Source: G965220205 sp965220205
GTDB lineage: Bacteria; Chloroflexota; Dehalococcoidia; Lucifugimonadales; Australimonadaceae
Reading direction: 5' to 3'
DNA length: 64,000 nucleotides
Assembly: GCA_965220205.1 (NCBI GenBank)
Contig: OZ244812.1
Location: 1,984,001-2,048,000, forward strand
In this document: in pieces, positions 8,832 to 17,272 of the stretch
Layout of the letters: every line of letters starts with the position of its first letter
Numbering within the stretch: the first letter of the stretch is position 1
Position numbers and translations under genes: made by a program
The notes under the pieces: generated by a model
What the model was told of the DNA's origin: nothing
What the model saw: the letters and a program-made list of their open reading frames with translations, nothing else
The model's database searches: none

Positions 8832-8861
8832 AGTATAGCAGGGCGGCGAGTGGGCGCTCAA
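8832..8861 (-). promoter_or_regulatory. predicted sigma-A promoter of the rpsF operon
   Basis: On the minus strand TTGAGC (8861-8856) and TATACT (8837-8832) are 18 nt apart, and the -10 is preceded by TGC (extended -10). It leaves a leader of about 55 nt before rpsF, a place where S6/S18 autoregulation would be expected in other bacteria. No defined S6:S18 RNA motif was identified by eye. Confidence 0.65.
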
Positions 8862-8905
8862 CGGGGCCCCGGCAGGCAGGGGGCGCCGGTGGGCAACGAG
8901 CGGTC

Positions 8906-10150
8906 TCAGTAGTCGAGGCCGGGGACCGGGAAGCGGGACGTAAGCTCGCCCACGGCGTCGCGCACCTCTGCCTGCACTTGGGCGTCGCCTCGGTTGCCCA
9001 GCACTCGGACGATCATGCCGGCGACGGCGCGCGCCTCCTCTTCGCGGAACCCCCGAGTCGTGATGCTGGGCGTTCCCAACCGCAGGCCGCTGGTGACGCG
9101 GGGAGGCTGGGGGTCGTTGGGAATGGCGTTCTTGTTGACGGTGATGCCGACGGCGCCGAGCGCCTCCTCGGCTTCCTGGCCGGTCCACCCGATCGGCCTC
9201 AGGTCGACGAGCATGAGATGGTTGTCGGTGCCGCCCGATACGATGCGGAGGCCCGCCGCCTCGAGCGCGCACGACAATGTCTTCGCGTTGGCGACTATCT
9301 GGCGGCCGTAGTCGGCGAACGAGGGATCGAGCGCCTCGCCGAAGCAAACGGCCTTGGCCGCGACCGCGTGCATGAGGGGTCCTCCTTGGGCGTAGGGGAA
9401 CACCGCGCGGTCGACGTCCCGGCGGTGCTCCTCGGTGGAGAGGATGAACGCGCCGCGGGGCCCGCGCAACGATTTGTGGGTCGTGCTGGTGACGACCTGG
9501 GCGTGCGGCACCGGCGACGGGTGGACGCCCGTGGCGACGAGCCCGGCGATGTGCGCCATGTCGACCATGAGGACGGCTCCCACTTCGTCGGCGATCTGGC
9601 GGAAGCATTCGAAGTCGATGGTGCGCGAGTAGGCCGTGTAGCCTGCGACGATGACCTTGGGCCGCCGCTCGCGGGCAATCGAGGCGATGACCTCGTAGTC
9701 GAGCTGCTCAGTCTCGGGATCGAGGCCGTACTCGGCAAAGTTATAGAGTTGCGCGGAGAAGTTGACCTTGCTGCCGTGCGTGAGGTGCCCGCCCTGGTCG
9801 AGGCGGAGGCCCATGACAGCGTCGCCGGGCGACAGAAGGGCGGCGTACGCCTCCATGTTAGCGCTCGCGCCCGAGTGGGGTTGGACGTTGGCGTGTTCGA
9901 CGCCGAACAGCTGCTTGGCGCGGTCGATGGCAAGCTGCTCGGCGATGTCGACGAACTCGCAGCTGCCGTAGTAGCGGCGGCCGGGGTAGCCCTCGGCGTA
10001 CTTGTTGGTGAGCGGCGAGCCCTGCGCTTCGAGGACAGCGCGGCTGGCGTAGTTCTCCGACGCAATCAGGACGATGTTGCGCCGCTGCCGCTCGGTCTCC
10101 AGAGCGATGGCTCGCGCAATCTCGGGGTCTCGTTCGGCCAGAACGCTCAC
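8906..10150 (-). CDS. glyA: serine hydroxymethyltransferase
   Basis: PLP enzyme interconverting serine plus tetrahydrofolate with glycine plus methylene-tetrahydrofolate. 414 aa, full length. Motifs: LIASENYASRAVLEAQGS, TNKYAEGYPGRRYYGSCEFV, QPHSGASANMEAY, and VVTSTTHKSLRGPRG with the PLP lysine. The GTG start is chosen for its AGGAGGAGCAAC ribosome-binding site; residues upstream of it are not conserved in the family. The leader of about 100 nt back to the hairpin at 10282-10305 shows no riboswitch I can recognise. Confidence 0.97.
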   Translation of the reverse strand: MSVLAERDPEIARAIALETERQRRNIVLIASENYASRAVLEAQGSPLTNKYAEGYPGRRYYGSCEFVDIAEQLAIDRAKQLFGVEHANVQPHSGASANMEAYAALLSPGDAVMGLRLDQGGHLTHGSKVNFSAQLYNFAEYGLDPETEQLDYEVIASIARERRPKVIVAGYTAYSRTIDFECFRQIADEVGAVLMVDMAHIAGLVATGVHPSPVPHAQVVTSTTHKSLRGPRGAFILSTEEHRRDVDRAVFPYAQGGPLMHAVAAKAVCFGEALDPSFADYGRQIVANAKTLSCALEAAGLRIVSGGTDNHLMLVDLRPIGWTGQEAEEALGAVGITVNKNAIPNDPQPPRVTSGLRLGTPSITTRGFREEEARAVAGMIVRVLGNRGDAQVQAEVRDAVGELTSRFPVPGLDY

Positions 10151-10281
10151 GTTGCTCCTCCTACGGGGCCGTAACGGGCGGCGATTCGACGTTGGCGTGA
10201 CACGCGGGGAGTCTCTCATGTGGGGCTACGCCCTACACCATAACCGACGAAAATGCGGGCGGGGCCTGGCCCCCTCTCTAA

Positions 10282-10305
10282 CTCTCCCCCGCAGACGGGG
10301 GAGAG
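10282..10305. terminator. intergenic palindrome at the IS110 edge
   Basis: Perfect 9-bp stem CTCTCCCCC / GGGGGAGAG with a 6-nt loop. It is a member of the G/C palindrome family seen between convergent genes elsewhere in the window. No T-run follows it, so termination is inferred only. The insertion sequence appears to begin at the next base. Confidence 0.5.
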
Positions 10306-10320
10306 CAACTGTGTTGCAAG

Positions 10321-11280
10321 TCAATCGATTGAGGCGGCCATCTCCGTCTGCGCGTGCGCCTCGTTCCACAGGGAGCCGTGTTTGAGCATGCTGTTGAGGA
10401 TGACGAGGAGCTTGCGCATGCAGGCCGTCAGGGCGGCCTTCTTCGCCTTCCCCGTCGCGCACAGCCGGCCGTAGAAGCGCTGGAACACGGGGTTGTGGTG
10501 CGCAGCCCACAGCGCCGCCATGTACAGGACCTGCCGGACGCGCGACCGTCCACCGTAGACGGTGCGCCGCCCACGCAGGGTCCCGCTGTCGCGGTTGAAC
10601 GGCGCGACCCCGGCCAGGCTCGCGATCTGCTTGCGGTCGAGGCTCCCGAGCTCGGGCAGGTGGGCGGCTAGGGTCAGACTGAGCACCGGCCCCACGCCGG
10701 GCACGCTCCGGAGCAGGTTGTCCCGCTCCCGCCAGTCGGGGCGCCCCTGGATGCGCTCCCTGAGTTGGGCGTCGTACCGCCCCGCAGCCGCTTTCATCCA
10801 GTCGATGTGGCGCTGGATATCCTCACGGAGTGGCTCGGGCGCCTGGGCCAGACGATTCTCCTCCATGGTGATCATCGAGACCACCTGTTGCCGCCGGTCC
10901 ACCAGCTCCCGCGTCTCGTCGTCGGGCAGGGGCCGGGGCTCGGGCCGCATAGCTTGGCCGAAATGGGCCAACGCCGCCGCGTCCAGTTTGTCCGTCTTGG
11001 CCAGCCGTCCGCTCGCTCGGGCGAAGTCCCGGACCCGCCGGGGGTTCACCACCGCCGTGGGAACCTCCGCTGCGGCAAGGCTGTCCTGGACGACGCGCTC
11101 CAACCCGCCCGTCGCCTCCATCACCACCAGGGTCGGCGCGAGGCGGGCCAGCTTGACGGCTAGGTCCCCGGCGCCCTTCGGCGTGTTCGCGACACTCCAA
11201 TGCGTCCCGTCCGGCAGCACGGCGACGTCGAGCCGCTTCTTCGACACATCGATGCCGACGTAACGCTCCTCGGTGTTCAC
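10321..11280 (-). CDS. IS110-family DEDD transposase
   Basis: 319 aa. The N-terminal DEDD RuvC-like domain shows VGIDVSKKRLDVAV (first Asp), VVMEATGGLERV (Glu) and LAKTDKLDAAALAHFG (Asp pair). The C-terminal Transposase_20 domain shows LLRSVPGVGPVLSLTL and IASLAGVAPFNRDSGTLRG, where the serine of the DSG motif is the expected nucleophile. Start GTG 11280 is preferred because AAGGAGG sits 7 nt upstream; ATG 11286 is too close to it. The gene has no internal stops and looks functional. It ends about 15 bp from the proposed element end. Confidence 0.95.
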   Translation of the reverse strand: MNTEERYVGIDVSKKRLDVAVLPDGTHWSVANTPKGAGDLAVKLARLAPTLVVMEATGGLERVVQDSLAAAEVPTAVVNPRRVRDFARASGRLAKTDKLDAAALAHFGQAMRPEPRPLPDDETRELVDRRQQVVSMITMEENRLAQAPEPLREDIQRHIDWMKAAAGRYDAQLRERIQGRPDWRERDNLLRSVPGVGPVLSLTLAAHLPELGSLDRKQIASLAGVAPFNRDSGTLRGRRTVYGGRSRVRQVLYMAALWAAHHNPVFQRFYGRLCATGKAKKAALTACMRKLLVILNSMLKHGSLWNEAHAQTEMAASID

Positions 11281-11474
11281 GACCATTCCTCCTTGAGCCC
11301 AGCCTTGCACATGCGGGTTATTCCCAAGCAACTGTTCGGGCTTTCCGGGAGGTGGGAGCGGCGACCACCGCTCTCCCTCGGTCTTCTGGGACCAGAGGAC
11401 TATCGGTCTACCGCTCCCCTTCTCCAAGATACAAGGACTTTCGAAGCAATGACGGCGACGCAGCGTGGGGAGAG
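11281..11474 (-). ncRNA. candidate IS110 bridge RNA region
   Basis: The non-coding end upstream of the transposase is where IS110-group elements encode the bridge RNA that pairs with target and donor DNA. A stable hairpin is visible around GGAGCGGCGACCACCGCTCT near 11358-11377, flanked by unpaired G/C-rich loops. The family role is established; the RNA and its loops here are inferred from position only. Confidence 0.4.
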
Positions 11475-11518
11475 GACAGAAGCAGTGTAGGCGACGACTG
11501 CGGGCCGGGGCAACAGTG

Positions 11519-12205
11519 CTAGCGTTGGGGCGCGCTCGCGCCGGAATCGCCTCCCTGAGCGAAGGCGAGTCCGTGGACCTTGGCCGCGCCCGCCGACTTC
11601 AGCGTACGCGCGGCACTCTCCAGCGTCGCGCCCGTCGTCGAGACGTCGTCCACGAGGATGAGCCGGAGGCCGGCGATGTCGGTCCCGCGCCGCACCGCGA
11701 AGGCGTCGCGAACATTGTCGAACCGCTCGGCCCTCGACCGGGCCGCAGCCTGGGCGCCGACGTTCGTCAAGCGTTCGAGCGCATCGGCCAGCACCGGCGC
11801 GCCCACTGCATCGCCAACTCCGCGCGCGAGGAGGAGGGCCTGATTGAAGCCGCGCTCGCGCAGCTTGCTCGCGTGGAGCGGCACGGGCACGACCGCGTCC
11901 GCCTCGACGGCGTTCGCATCGAATCGGGAGAGCGCTTGGGCCATCGGCCGGGCCATCGAGGGCGCGAGGGCGCGCAGCCCCGTGTACTTCAGCCGGTGGA
12001 CGGCGACCCGCGGAACATCCTGGTAGGCGTACGCGGCGACGAGCGAGTCGAGGGCGGCATGCGGCGCGCCGGTCGCGCGGTCCGGCCAGCCGGCGGCGTC
12101 GAGGCAGCGGTCGCAGAGGTAGGTCTGGGAAGCGCCGCATCCGACGCACGACGCGGGCAGCACGATACCGATGGCGCGACGGACCGCGGTCGCCAGGAGG
12201 TTCAT
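11519..12205 (-). CDS. comF: ComF-family phosphoribosyltransferase-like protein
   Basis: 228 aa. The N-terminus has a zinc-ribbon-like cysteine set (SCVGCG and LCDRCLD), followed by LKYTGLRALAPSMARPMAQ and VVPVPLHASKLRERGFNQA. The C-terminal PRTase signature LILVDDVSTTGATLESAART carries the PRPP-binding loop. ComF proteins assist DNA uptake at the inner membrane, or act in single-strand DNA processing. No other competence gene is nearby, so only the family role can be given. It is transcribed away from the HAD gene; TAGTAT (12221-12216) is a possible -10 box only 10 nt from the ATG. Confidence 0.9.
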   Translation of the reverse strand: MNLLATAVRRAIGIVLPASCVGCGASQTYLCDRCLDAAGWPDRATGAPHAALDSLVAAYAYQDVPRVAVHRLKYTGLRALAPSMARPMAQALSRFDANAVEADAVVPVPLHASKLRERGFNQALLLARGVGDAVGAPVLADALERLTNVGAQAAARSRAERFDNVRDAFAVRRGTDIAGLRLILVDDVSTTGATLESAARTLKSAGAAKVHGLAFAQGGDSGASAPQR

Positions 12206-12301
12206 GGCCGCCCCTATACTACGGGTTACGAACGCAGGCTACGGAGACGCGCAAGGTCCAAGGGGTGAGCCGTGCGCGAACGCTCAGGAGCGCCGACGCG
12301 C

Positions 12302-13018
12302 ATGATACGGGCGGTCTTCTTCGACTTCTACGGCACGTTGGCCGGCTGGCTTCCCGCGGCCGAGGAGATACAGCGCAAGGCGGCGGCGGCGGAAGACATC
12401 GCCGTGGACCCGGCCGCTGTCCTCCGGGCATACCACGCCGCCAACGCGTACCTCGGCCGCGAGAACGCAGTCCGGCCCGTTGGGGCGCGCACGAGCGCGG
12501 AGCGCGACTCGCTCTTCGCCGTCTACGAGCAAACCCTGCTCGCCGCCGCCGGCTACGACGTGCCGCTGGATACGGCGCGCCGTATCTGGGCCCGTGTGAA
12601 CGCCGCGCCGAAGGGCCTCGCGCTGTTCCCCGACTCGCTGGCCGCCGTCCGGGAAGTGCACGGCGCCGGGCTGCGCGTCGGCGTCATCTCCAACATGGGC
12701 GCGGAGCTCCCGAAGCTGCTCGCGGACATAGGGCTCGGGGACTACGTCGGCGTTTGCGTGTCGAGCGCGGAGACGGGAGTCGCGAAACCGCATCCCGCAA
12801 TCTTCAGGCGAGGCCTGACGCAGGCCGGCGTGCGCGCGCAGGACGCCGTTCACGTGGGCGACAGCTACGACTCGGACGTCGTGGGGGCGCGGAACGCGGG
12901 CATGCACACGATCATGCTGGTGAGGCCGCACACGGAGGGCCCTCCGGACGATTCGACTACGGTGGCGGGGCTGGACGAGGTGCTGCCGTTGCTGAAGGCG
13001 CGGGGAATGATAGGTTGA
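12302..13018 (+). CDS. HAD-superfamily hydrolase (haloacid dehalogenase/phosphatase-like)
   Basis: 238 aa from this ATG. Motif I is FFDFYGTLAG (nucleophile Asp), motif II GVISNMGAE, motif III VAKPHPAIFRRGL with the lysine, and motif IV HVGDSYDSDVVGARNAGM. A helical cap lies between motif I and II. The DFYGT form of motif I, with Tyr in place of the usual second Asp, is common in the YjjG/dehalogenase-like branch, so phosphatase activity is likely but not sure. An in-frame GTG at 12272 with a modest ribosome-binding site would add 10 residues. Substrate unknown. Confidence 0.85.
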   Translation: MIRAVFFDFYGTLAGWLPAAEEIQRKAAAAEDIAVDPAAVLRAYHAANAYLGRENAVRPVGARTSAERDSLFAVYEQTLLAAAGYDVPLDTARRIWARVNAAPKGLALFPDSLAAVREVHGAGLRVGVISNMGAELPKLLADIGLGDYVGVCVSSAETGVAKPHPAIFRRGLTQAGVRAQDAVHVGDSYDSDVVGARNAGMHTIMLVRPHTEGPPDDSTTVAGLDEVLPLLKARGMIG

Positions 13019-13184
13019 GGACGCCCTGCCGCTGCGAGTATCTTGTCGACGAGCGAGTCCGGGGACGGGGCGCCCGCGCGTGTGGTAAGCTCTCGGCGCC
13101 CCAGCGTTCGCATCATCCCCCTCTAGGAGCGGAGCCTGCGCATAGGAGCGGACCCTGCCGCCGCCTGCGTCTGGCGCATCGACT

Positions 13185-13445
13185 ATGGCATACCAAGTCT
13201 ACTTCGGCGATCTCGCAGAAGAGAATCAAGCCCTCGTCCTGACGCTGCTCAAGCTGAAGGAGGAGGCGGGTGAACTCGAGCCGGACGAGGCGGAGTTGCT
13301 CTACAAACTCCGTGGGTCGTCGACGCCGACGCCCTACCCGCCGCTGGAGGACCCTCCCCGGCAACGTCCAGGCGGAGGGGGCGGGGGAGGGCCGCGACGC
13401 CCGTCCCGACGTCCCAACGGCCGCTCCCAGCACGGCGACAACTAG
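13185..13445 (+). CDS. small hypothetical protein with Pro/Gly-rich tail
   Basis: 86 aa, not recognised. The first 43 residues look like a real folded segment (MAYQVYFGDLAEENQAL, then KLKEEAGELEPDEAELLYKL), acidic and helical. The tail is Pro/Gly/Arg-rich (RQRPGGGGGGGPRRPSRR) and probably disordered. No clear ribosome-binding site precedes the ATG. It lies between the HAD gene and a convergent oxidoreductase. The acidic helix speaks for coding; the composition of the tail speaks against strong confidence. Confidence 0.45.
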   Translation: MAYQVYFGDLAEENQALVLTLLKLKEEAGELEPDEAELLYKLRGSSTPTPYPPLEDPPRQRPGGGGGGGPRRPSRRPNGRSQHGDN

Positions 13446-13509
13446 CACTCCGCGTGTATCGGGGCGCGGTCAGGAGCGCCCCGATCGTTCACGTCCGACG
13501 GATGCGTTG

Positions 13510-14898
13510 CTAGAGTCCGTACTCTTCCAGGAACCGCAGCCAGACCTCGCTCAGCGTCGGGAACGCCGGCGTCGCGTGCCAGAGACGGTCGAGCGTCACC
13601 TCGCCGACGATGGCGATCGTCGCCGCATGCGTCAGTTCGCCCACGCCGGGGCCGACGAACGTGGCGCCTACCAGCACGCGCCGGTCGTCATCGACGACGA
13701 ACTTCACGCCGCCTGTGAACCCCTCGCCCGCCAACGGCGCCGCCGCTACGGGCCACCCGAACTCAATGACCCGCACGTTCACCCCGCGTTCGCGCGCCGC
13801 GCGCTCCGTGAGCCCCACGCTCCCAATCTGCGGGTCGGTGAAGACGACCCCCGGCACGGCGACGTGGTCCGCCCACGCCGAGGCGTCCTTCCCCAGGATA
13901 TGGTCCCCCGCCTGCCGCGCCTGGTACTTCCCCTGATGCGTCAGCAACGCCCGACCGTTCACGTCGCCAACGGCGTAGAGCCACCCACCGTCCACGCCCT
14001 CCACCTGCAGATGATCATTGACAGCGATGGAGCGCCGCGCTTCCACGCCGACGGCGTCCAGACCCAGGCCCTCTACGACCCCTCCCCGGCCCGCCGCGAC
14101 TACGAGCTCGGCGGCCGTCAGCTCCTCGCCGTCGTCCAACCGCACGGTCACTCCGGCGTCGCCGCGGCTCGCCGAGGCGATGCCGCACCCGAACCGGACG
14201 ACGATCCCTTGCCGCTCCAGCGACTCCGCCACGGCCCGCAACGCGAAGGGTTCAAGTGCGACGGACTCCTCCGGCCGGATGCGTTCGAGCACCGTTACCT
14301 CCGAGGTTCCCAGCGATTTCCACGCCTGGGCCATCTCGAGACCGACAACGCCGGCGCCAATGATGATCAGGCTCTGGGGCGCCTCCGACGCTGTGACGAT
14401 TTCGCGGCTGGTCCACGGCCGCGCTTCGGCGAGGCCCTCAATCGGAGGGATGAGCGAATGCGAGCCCGTCGCGATCACGACCGCCCGCCGCGCTTCGAGC
14501 TCCACCGGCTCGCCGCCCGGCTGGTCGACGACGACCCGCTTCGGCCCCGTGAGCCGCCCGTGACCTCGGACCAGGGTCGCCCCGACCGAGTCAACCCACT
14601 GCGCCTGGCCCGCGTCGTCCCAGCGGCTGGCGAATGCGTCCCGAGCGTGGAGAGCGCGCGCGGCGTCGACAGCGCCGATCACTGCGTCGCGCGCTGCCGG
14701 GACGCGCCGCGCGGCCGCCAACGCTTCGCCGGGGCGCAACAGCGCCTTGCTCGGCATGCAGGCCCAGTAGGAGCATTCGCCGCCCACCAGTTCGGACTCG
14801 ACGATGACGGTGCTCAGCCCTCCGGGCGCAGTGCGCCCCGCTACGTTCTCCCCCGCCGCGCCGCCGCCGATGATGATGACATCATACGTAGTGGTCAT
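13510..14898 (-). CDS. class I pyridine nucleotide-disulfide oxidoreductase (mercuric reductase/Lpd-like)
   Basis: FAD/NAD(P)H flavoprotein, 462 aa. The FAD loop is DVIIIGGGAAGENVAG, the redox-active disulfide is GGECSYWACMPSK (Cys-x4-Cys), the NAD(P) loop is LIIIGAGVVGLEMA, and WLYAVGDVNG binds FAD. The C-terminal dimer domain ends PAFPTLSEVWLRFLEEYG. Lipoamide dehydrogenases have His-Pro-Thr here; Phe replaces the catalytic His, so lipoamide reduction is unlikely, and the pyruvate or oxoglutarate complex genes are absent nearby. It also lacks an N-terminal HMA domain and a C-terminal Cys pair for mercury. Its substrate is unknown. The start has GGAGGAAAGCAAA before ATG. Confidence 0.82.
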   Translation of the reverse strand: MTTTYDVIIIGGGAAGENVAGRTAPGGLSTVIVESELVGGECSYWACMPSKALLRPGEALAAARRVPAARDAVIGAVDAARALHARDAFASRWDDAGQAQWVDSVGATLVRGHGRLTGPKRVVVDQPGGEPVELEARRAVVIATGSHSLIPPIEGLAEARPWTSREIVTASEAPQSLIIIGAGVVGLEMAQAWKSLGTSEVTVLERIRPEESVALEPFALRAVAESLERQGIVVRFGCGIASASRGDAGVTVRLDDGEELTAAELVVAAGRGGVVEGLGLDAVGVEARRSIAVNDHLQVEGVDGGWLYAVGDVNGRALLTHQGKYQARQAGDHILGKDASAWADHVAVPGVVFTDPQIGSVGLTERAARERGVNVRVIEFGWPVAAAPLAGEGFTGGVKFVVDDDRRVLVGATFVGPGVGELTHAATIAIVGEVTLDRLWHATPAFPTLSEVWLRFLEEYGL

Positions 14899-15017
14899 TT
14901 TGCTTTCCTCCGGCGCTAGTATGGCCTACGCGCTGTCTCAGCGTACAACGCCCAGGCCGCCGCCGACACCTAGGCGCGGTCCGGCGGGCTGATTATTATG
15001 GGCGGATAGGATTTGTC

Positions 15018-15554
15018 ATGGCAACACCCTCCAGCGCTCGGCCGATCGATGTCCACGTCTTTCCGGCGTTTCGCTCGTCGGTACGGGCGCCGTGGCTGCG
15101 CCGTGTGGCGCGCGCGGCGCTCGCCGCCGGCGACCCGGAAGGACATGCCGGGGCCAGCGTCGCTGTCGCCGGCGACGATACGCTGCACGACCTCAACGCG
15201 CGCTTCCGTGGGTTCGACGAGCCGACCGACGTGCTGTCGTTCGCTAACGCGGACGTCGCCATGGACGAGCCCGCGGCGGGCTCCGCGTTCCCCAGCCTGC
15301 CCGGCGAAACGCCGTCGCTGGGAGAGGTGGTCCTTTCCTACCCTCTGGCCTTGCGCCAAGCGGGCGAGCACAATGTAACGGTCGAGTATGAGGTGGCGTT
15401 GCTGGTGGTGCACGGAGTGCTGCACCTGCTGGGCCACGACCATGAGGAGCCGGGCGAAGAGGCGGCGATGAAGGAGCTGGAGGCGCGTGCGCTGGGGCGA
15501 GTGTTCGCCAACGGCGAACAGGCGTCCGGCCCACAGCGAGGAGGCGGAGCGTGA
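15018..15554 (+). CDS. ybeY: endoribonuclease YbeY
   Basis: Metal-dependent RNase for 16S rRNA 3'-end maturation and ribosome quality control. 178 aa. Motifs: LNARFRGFDEPTDVLSF, LGEVVLSYPLALRQA, and the zinc site HGVLHLLGHDHEEP with three histidines. The start has AGGAT about 7 nt upstream. It overlaps dnaX by 4 bp (GTGA) and opens the ybeY-dnaX-ybaB-recR run. Confidence 0.95.
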   Translation: MATPSSARPIDVHVFPAFRSSVRAPWLRRVARAALAAGDPEGHAGASVAVAGDDTLHDLNARFRGFDEPTDVLSFANADVAMDEPAAGSAFPSLPGETPSLGEVVLSYPLALRQAGEHNVTVEYEVALLVVHGVLHLLGHDHEEPGEEAAMKELEARALGRVFANGEQASGPQRGGGA

Positions 15555-17272
15555 GCGGCGACGTGCTCTATCGGAAATGGCGCCCGCCGCGCTTCGCCGA
15601 CGTCGTGGGGCAGGAACCCATCACGCGGACGCTGACCCAGGCAGTCGCAGGGGACCGCACCGCCCACGCGTACCTGCTCTGCGGACCGCGCGGCACCGGT
15701 AAGACGAGCACTGCTCGCGTGCTCGCCAAGGCCCTCAACTGCACCGGCCGCGCAGACGGCGCCGGCGACCCCTGCGGCAGTTGCGACGCCTGCGAGGCCA
15801 TCGAGCGCGGCAACTTCCTCGACCTCATCGAGGTCGACGCCGCCAGCAACCGCGGCATCGACGAGATGCGCGATCTCCGCGAGAAGGTCCGCTTCTCCCC
15901 TCTGCACGCACGGGTGAAGGTGTACATCATCGACGAGGCCCATGCGCTGACCAACGATGCCTTCAACGCGTTCCTCAAGACGCTGGAGGAGCCTCCGCCG
16001 CACACAGTGTTCATCCTGGCGACGACGGCTCCGCACCGCTTGCCGGCGACGATCGTGTCGCGCTGTCAGCGGTTCGACTTCCACCGCATCGCCTCGAGCG
16101 CGGTCGTCGAACGTTTGGAGCACATCGCCCGCGCGGAGGGCGTGGATGTTTCCCCTGAGGTGCTGCGCACGGTGGCGCGCGCCGCAGGCGGCAGCCTACG
16201 CGACGCCACCAATCTGTTGGACCAGCTGATCACGTCGTTCGGCGCCCATGTGAGCATCGAGCAGGTGCGCGAACTCCTCGGCCTCGGCGGCGAGGAGCGG
16301 GCGCTCGCATTGGTCAAGCACCTCCTCGCGGGGAGCACGGCGCCGGCGCTCGAGGTGATCAACGCCGCCGCGGCCGAGGGACTCGATCTACGCCCGCTCC
16401 ACCAGATGACGGTCGACTTCCTGCGGGCCGCGCTCCTCCTGAAGACGGGCGTGCGGGACGCGCTCGACCTCTCGAAAGAGGCGTTGGGCGATCTCTCGTT
16501 CGCCGCGTCGAGCACGTCGATGGAGCACATCCTGCGCGCGCTGCGCCTGTTTGGTCAGGTCTCGCTGAGGCTCGACCAGCCGTCGCCGCTGCAGTTGGAG
16601 CTGGCGACCGTCGAGTTGGGGATCGCGCCCGAGCCGGCCCCGGCGCGACAGCCGGCTGCCATTGCGCAGCCGGCGCCTCAGCAGACGCCCGCGCAACGAC
16701 AACCGGCGGGCGTCGCGCCCCAGCCGCGCCCCGGCGCGCCTCCGAGACGCCCCGAGCCACCGGCTGTACAGCCGAACGCCGCGCTCGCGTACGACCCCTC
16801 AGCGCCGATCGATCAGCGGCTCGCGGCGCTGTGGCCCACCATCCTGCGGAATCTCACCCACGTTCCCCGGAAGCGCTTCAACGTGGGCGCCCTGCTCCGC
16901 AGCTCGAGCAAGCACGAGATCGACGGCAACACGCTGGTCGTCCGCTTCCCGCACCAGTCGAACCGAGAGCGCTTACAGGACGAGTTGGACGACCCGCGCT
17001 GTCTCCGCGAGGTCGAGCAGGTGCTGGAACAGGCGCTCGGGACCGGCTTCGCCCTGCGCATCGAGTCGGACGACAGCAAGTCGGCCGTCAGTCGCGCCGG
17101 GAGCGAGCCGGGGCACCTCGTGCGCGCGGCGATCGACTTGGGCGCTCACGTGGTTACCGAGCCTGAGCCCATGCGTCCCGGGCCCATGCCGAACGGCGTT
17201 GCCCCCGGCGCGGCGCAGGGCGCGGAGTCGACCGATCCGCAGCCCACTGTCGAGGAGCCCCGCTGTGAATAG
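15551..17272 (+). CDS. dnaX: DNA polymerase III subunit gamma/tau
   Basis: Clamp-loader ATPase, 573 aa. The N-terminus is YRKWRPPRFADVVGQEPI, Walker A is GPRGTGKTSTARVLAKALNC, the zinc cysteines are CGSCDACEAI, Walker B is VYIIDEAHALTNDAFNAF, and the sensor region is FILATTAPHRLPATIVSRCQ. A Pro/Ala/Gln-rich linker (about 360-410) separates the AAA+ part from a C-terminal tau-like domain that would bind polymerase. No obvious slippery A-run was seen, so a separate gamma form is not predicted. The GTG start is coupled to ybeY. Confidence 0.96.
   Translation: MSGDVLYRKWRPPRFADVVGQEPITRTLTQAVAGDRTAHAYLLCGPRGTGKTSTARVLAKALNCTGRADGAGDPCGSCDACEAIERGNFLDLIEVDAASNRGIDEMRDLREKVRFSPLHARVKVYIIDEAHALTNDAFNAFLKTLEEPPPHTVFILATTAPHRLPATIVSRCQRFDFHRIASSAVVERLEHIARAEGVDVSPEVLRTVARAAGGSLRDATNLLDQLITSFGAHVSIEQVRELLGLGGEERALALVKHLLAGSTAPALEVINAAAAEGLDLRPLHQMTVDFLRAALLLKTGVRDALDLSKEALGDLSFAASSTSMEHILRALRLFGQVSLRLDQPSPLQLELATVELGIAPEPAPARQPAAIAQPAPQQTPAQRQPAGVAPQPRPGAPPRRPEPPAVQPNAALAYDPSAPIDQRLAALWPTILRNLTHVPRKRFNVGALLRSSSKHEIDGNTLVVRFPHQSNRERLQDELDDPRCLREVEQVLEQALGTGFALRIESDDSKSAVSRAGSEPGHLVRAAIDLGAHVVTEPEPMRPGPMPNGVAPGAAQGAESTDPQPTVEEPRCE

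Larger units (their letters stand above)
10306..11474 (-). mobile_element. IS110-family insertion sequence, likely complete
   Basis: The element contains one transposase gene and a roughly 190-nt non-coding end upstream of it, the layout of IS110-type elements. The proposed limits rest on an 8-bp direct repeat, GGGGAGAG at 10298-10305 and at 11467-11474, giving a length of 1169 bp. Joining the outer flanks restores the palindrome followed by GACAGAAG. IS110 elements lack terminal inverted repeats, and none is seen. The exact cut sites are inferred. Confidence 0.65.

Noticed and set aside
10151..10281. Riboswitch in the glyA leader
   Set aside because: No glycine, SAM or folate aptamer core could be matched by eye in the roughly 100-nt leader.
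13270..14919. 549-codon plus-strand open frame opposite the flavoprotein
   Set aside because: Arg/Pro/Asp-rich shadow of a well-recognised gene on the other strand.
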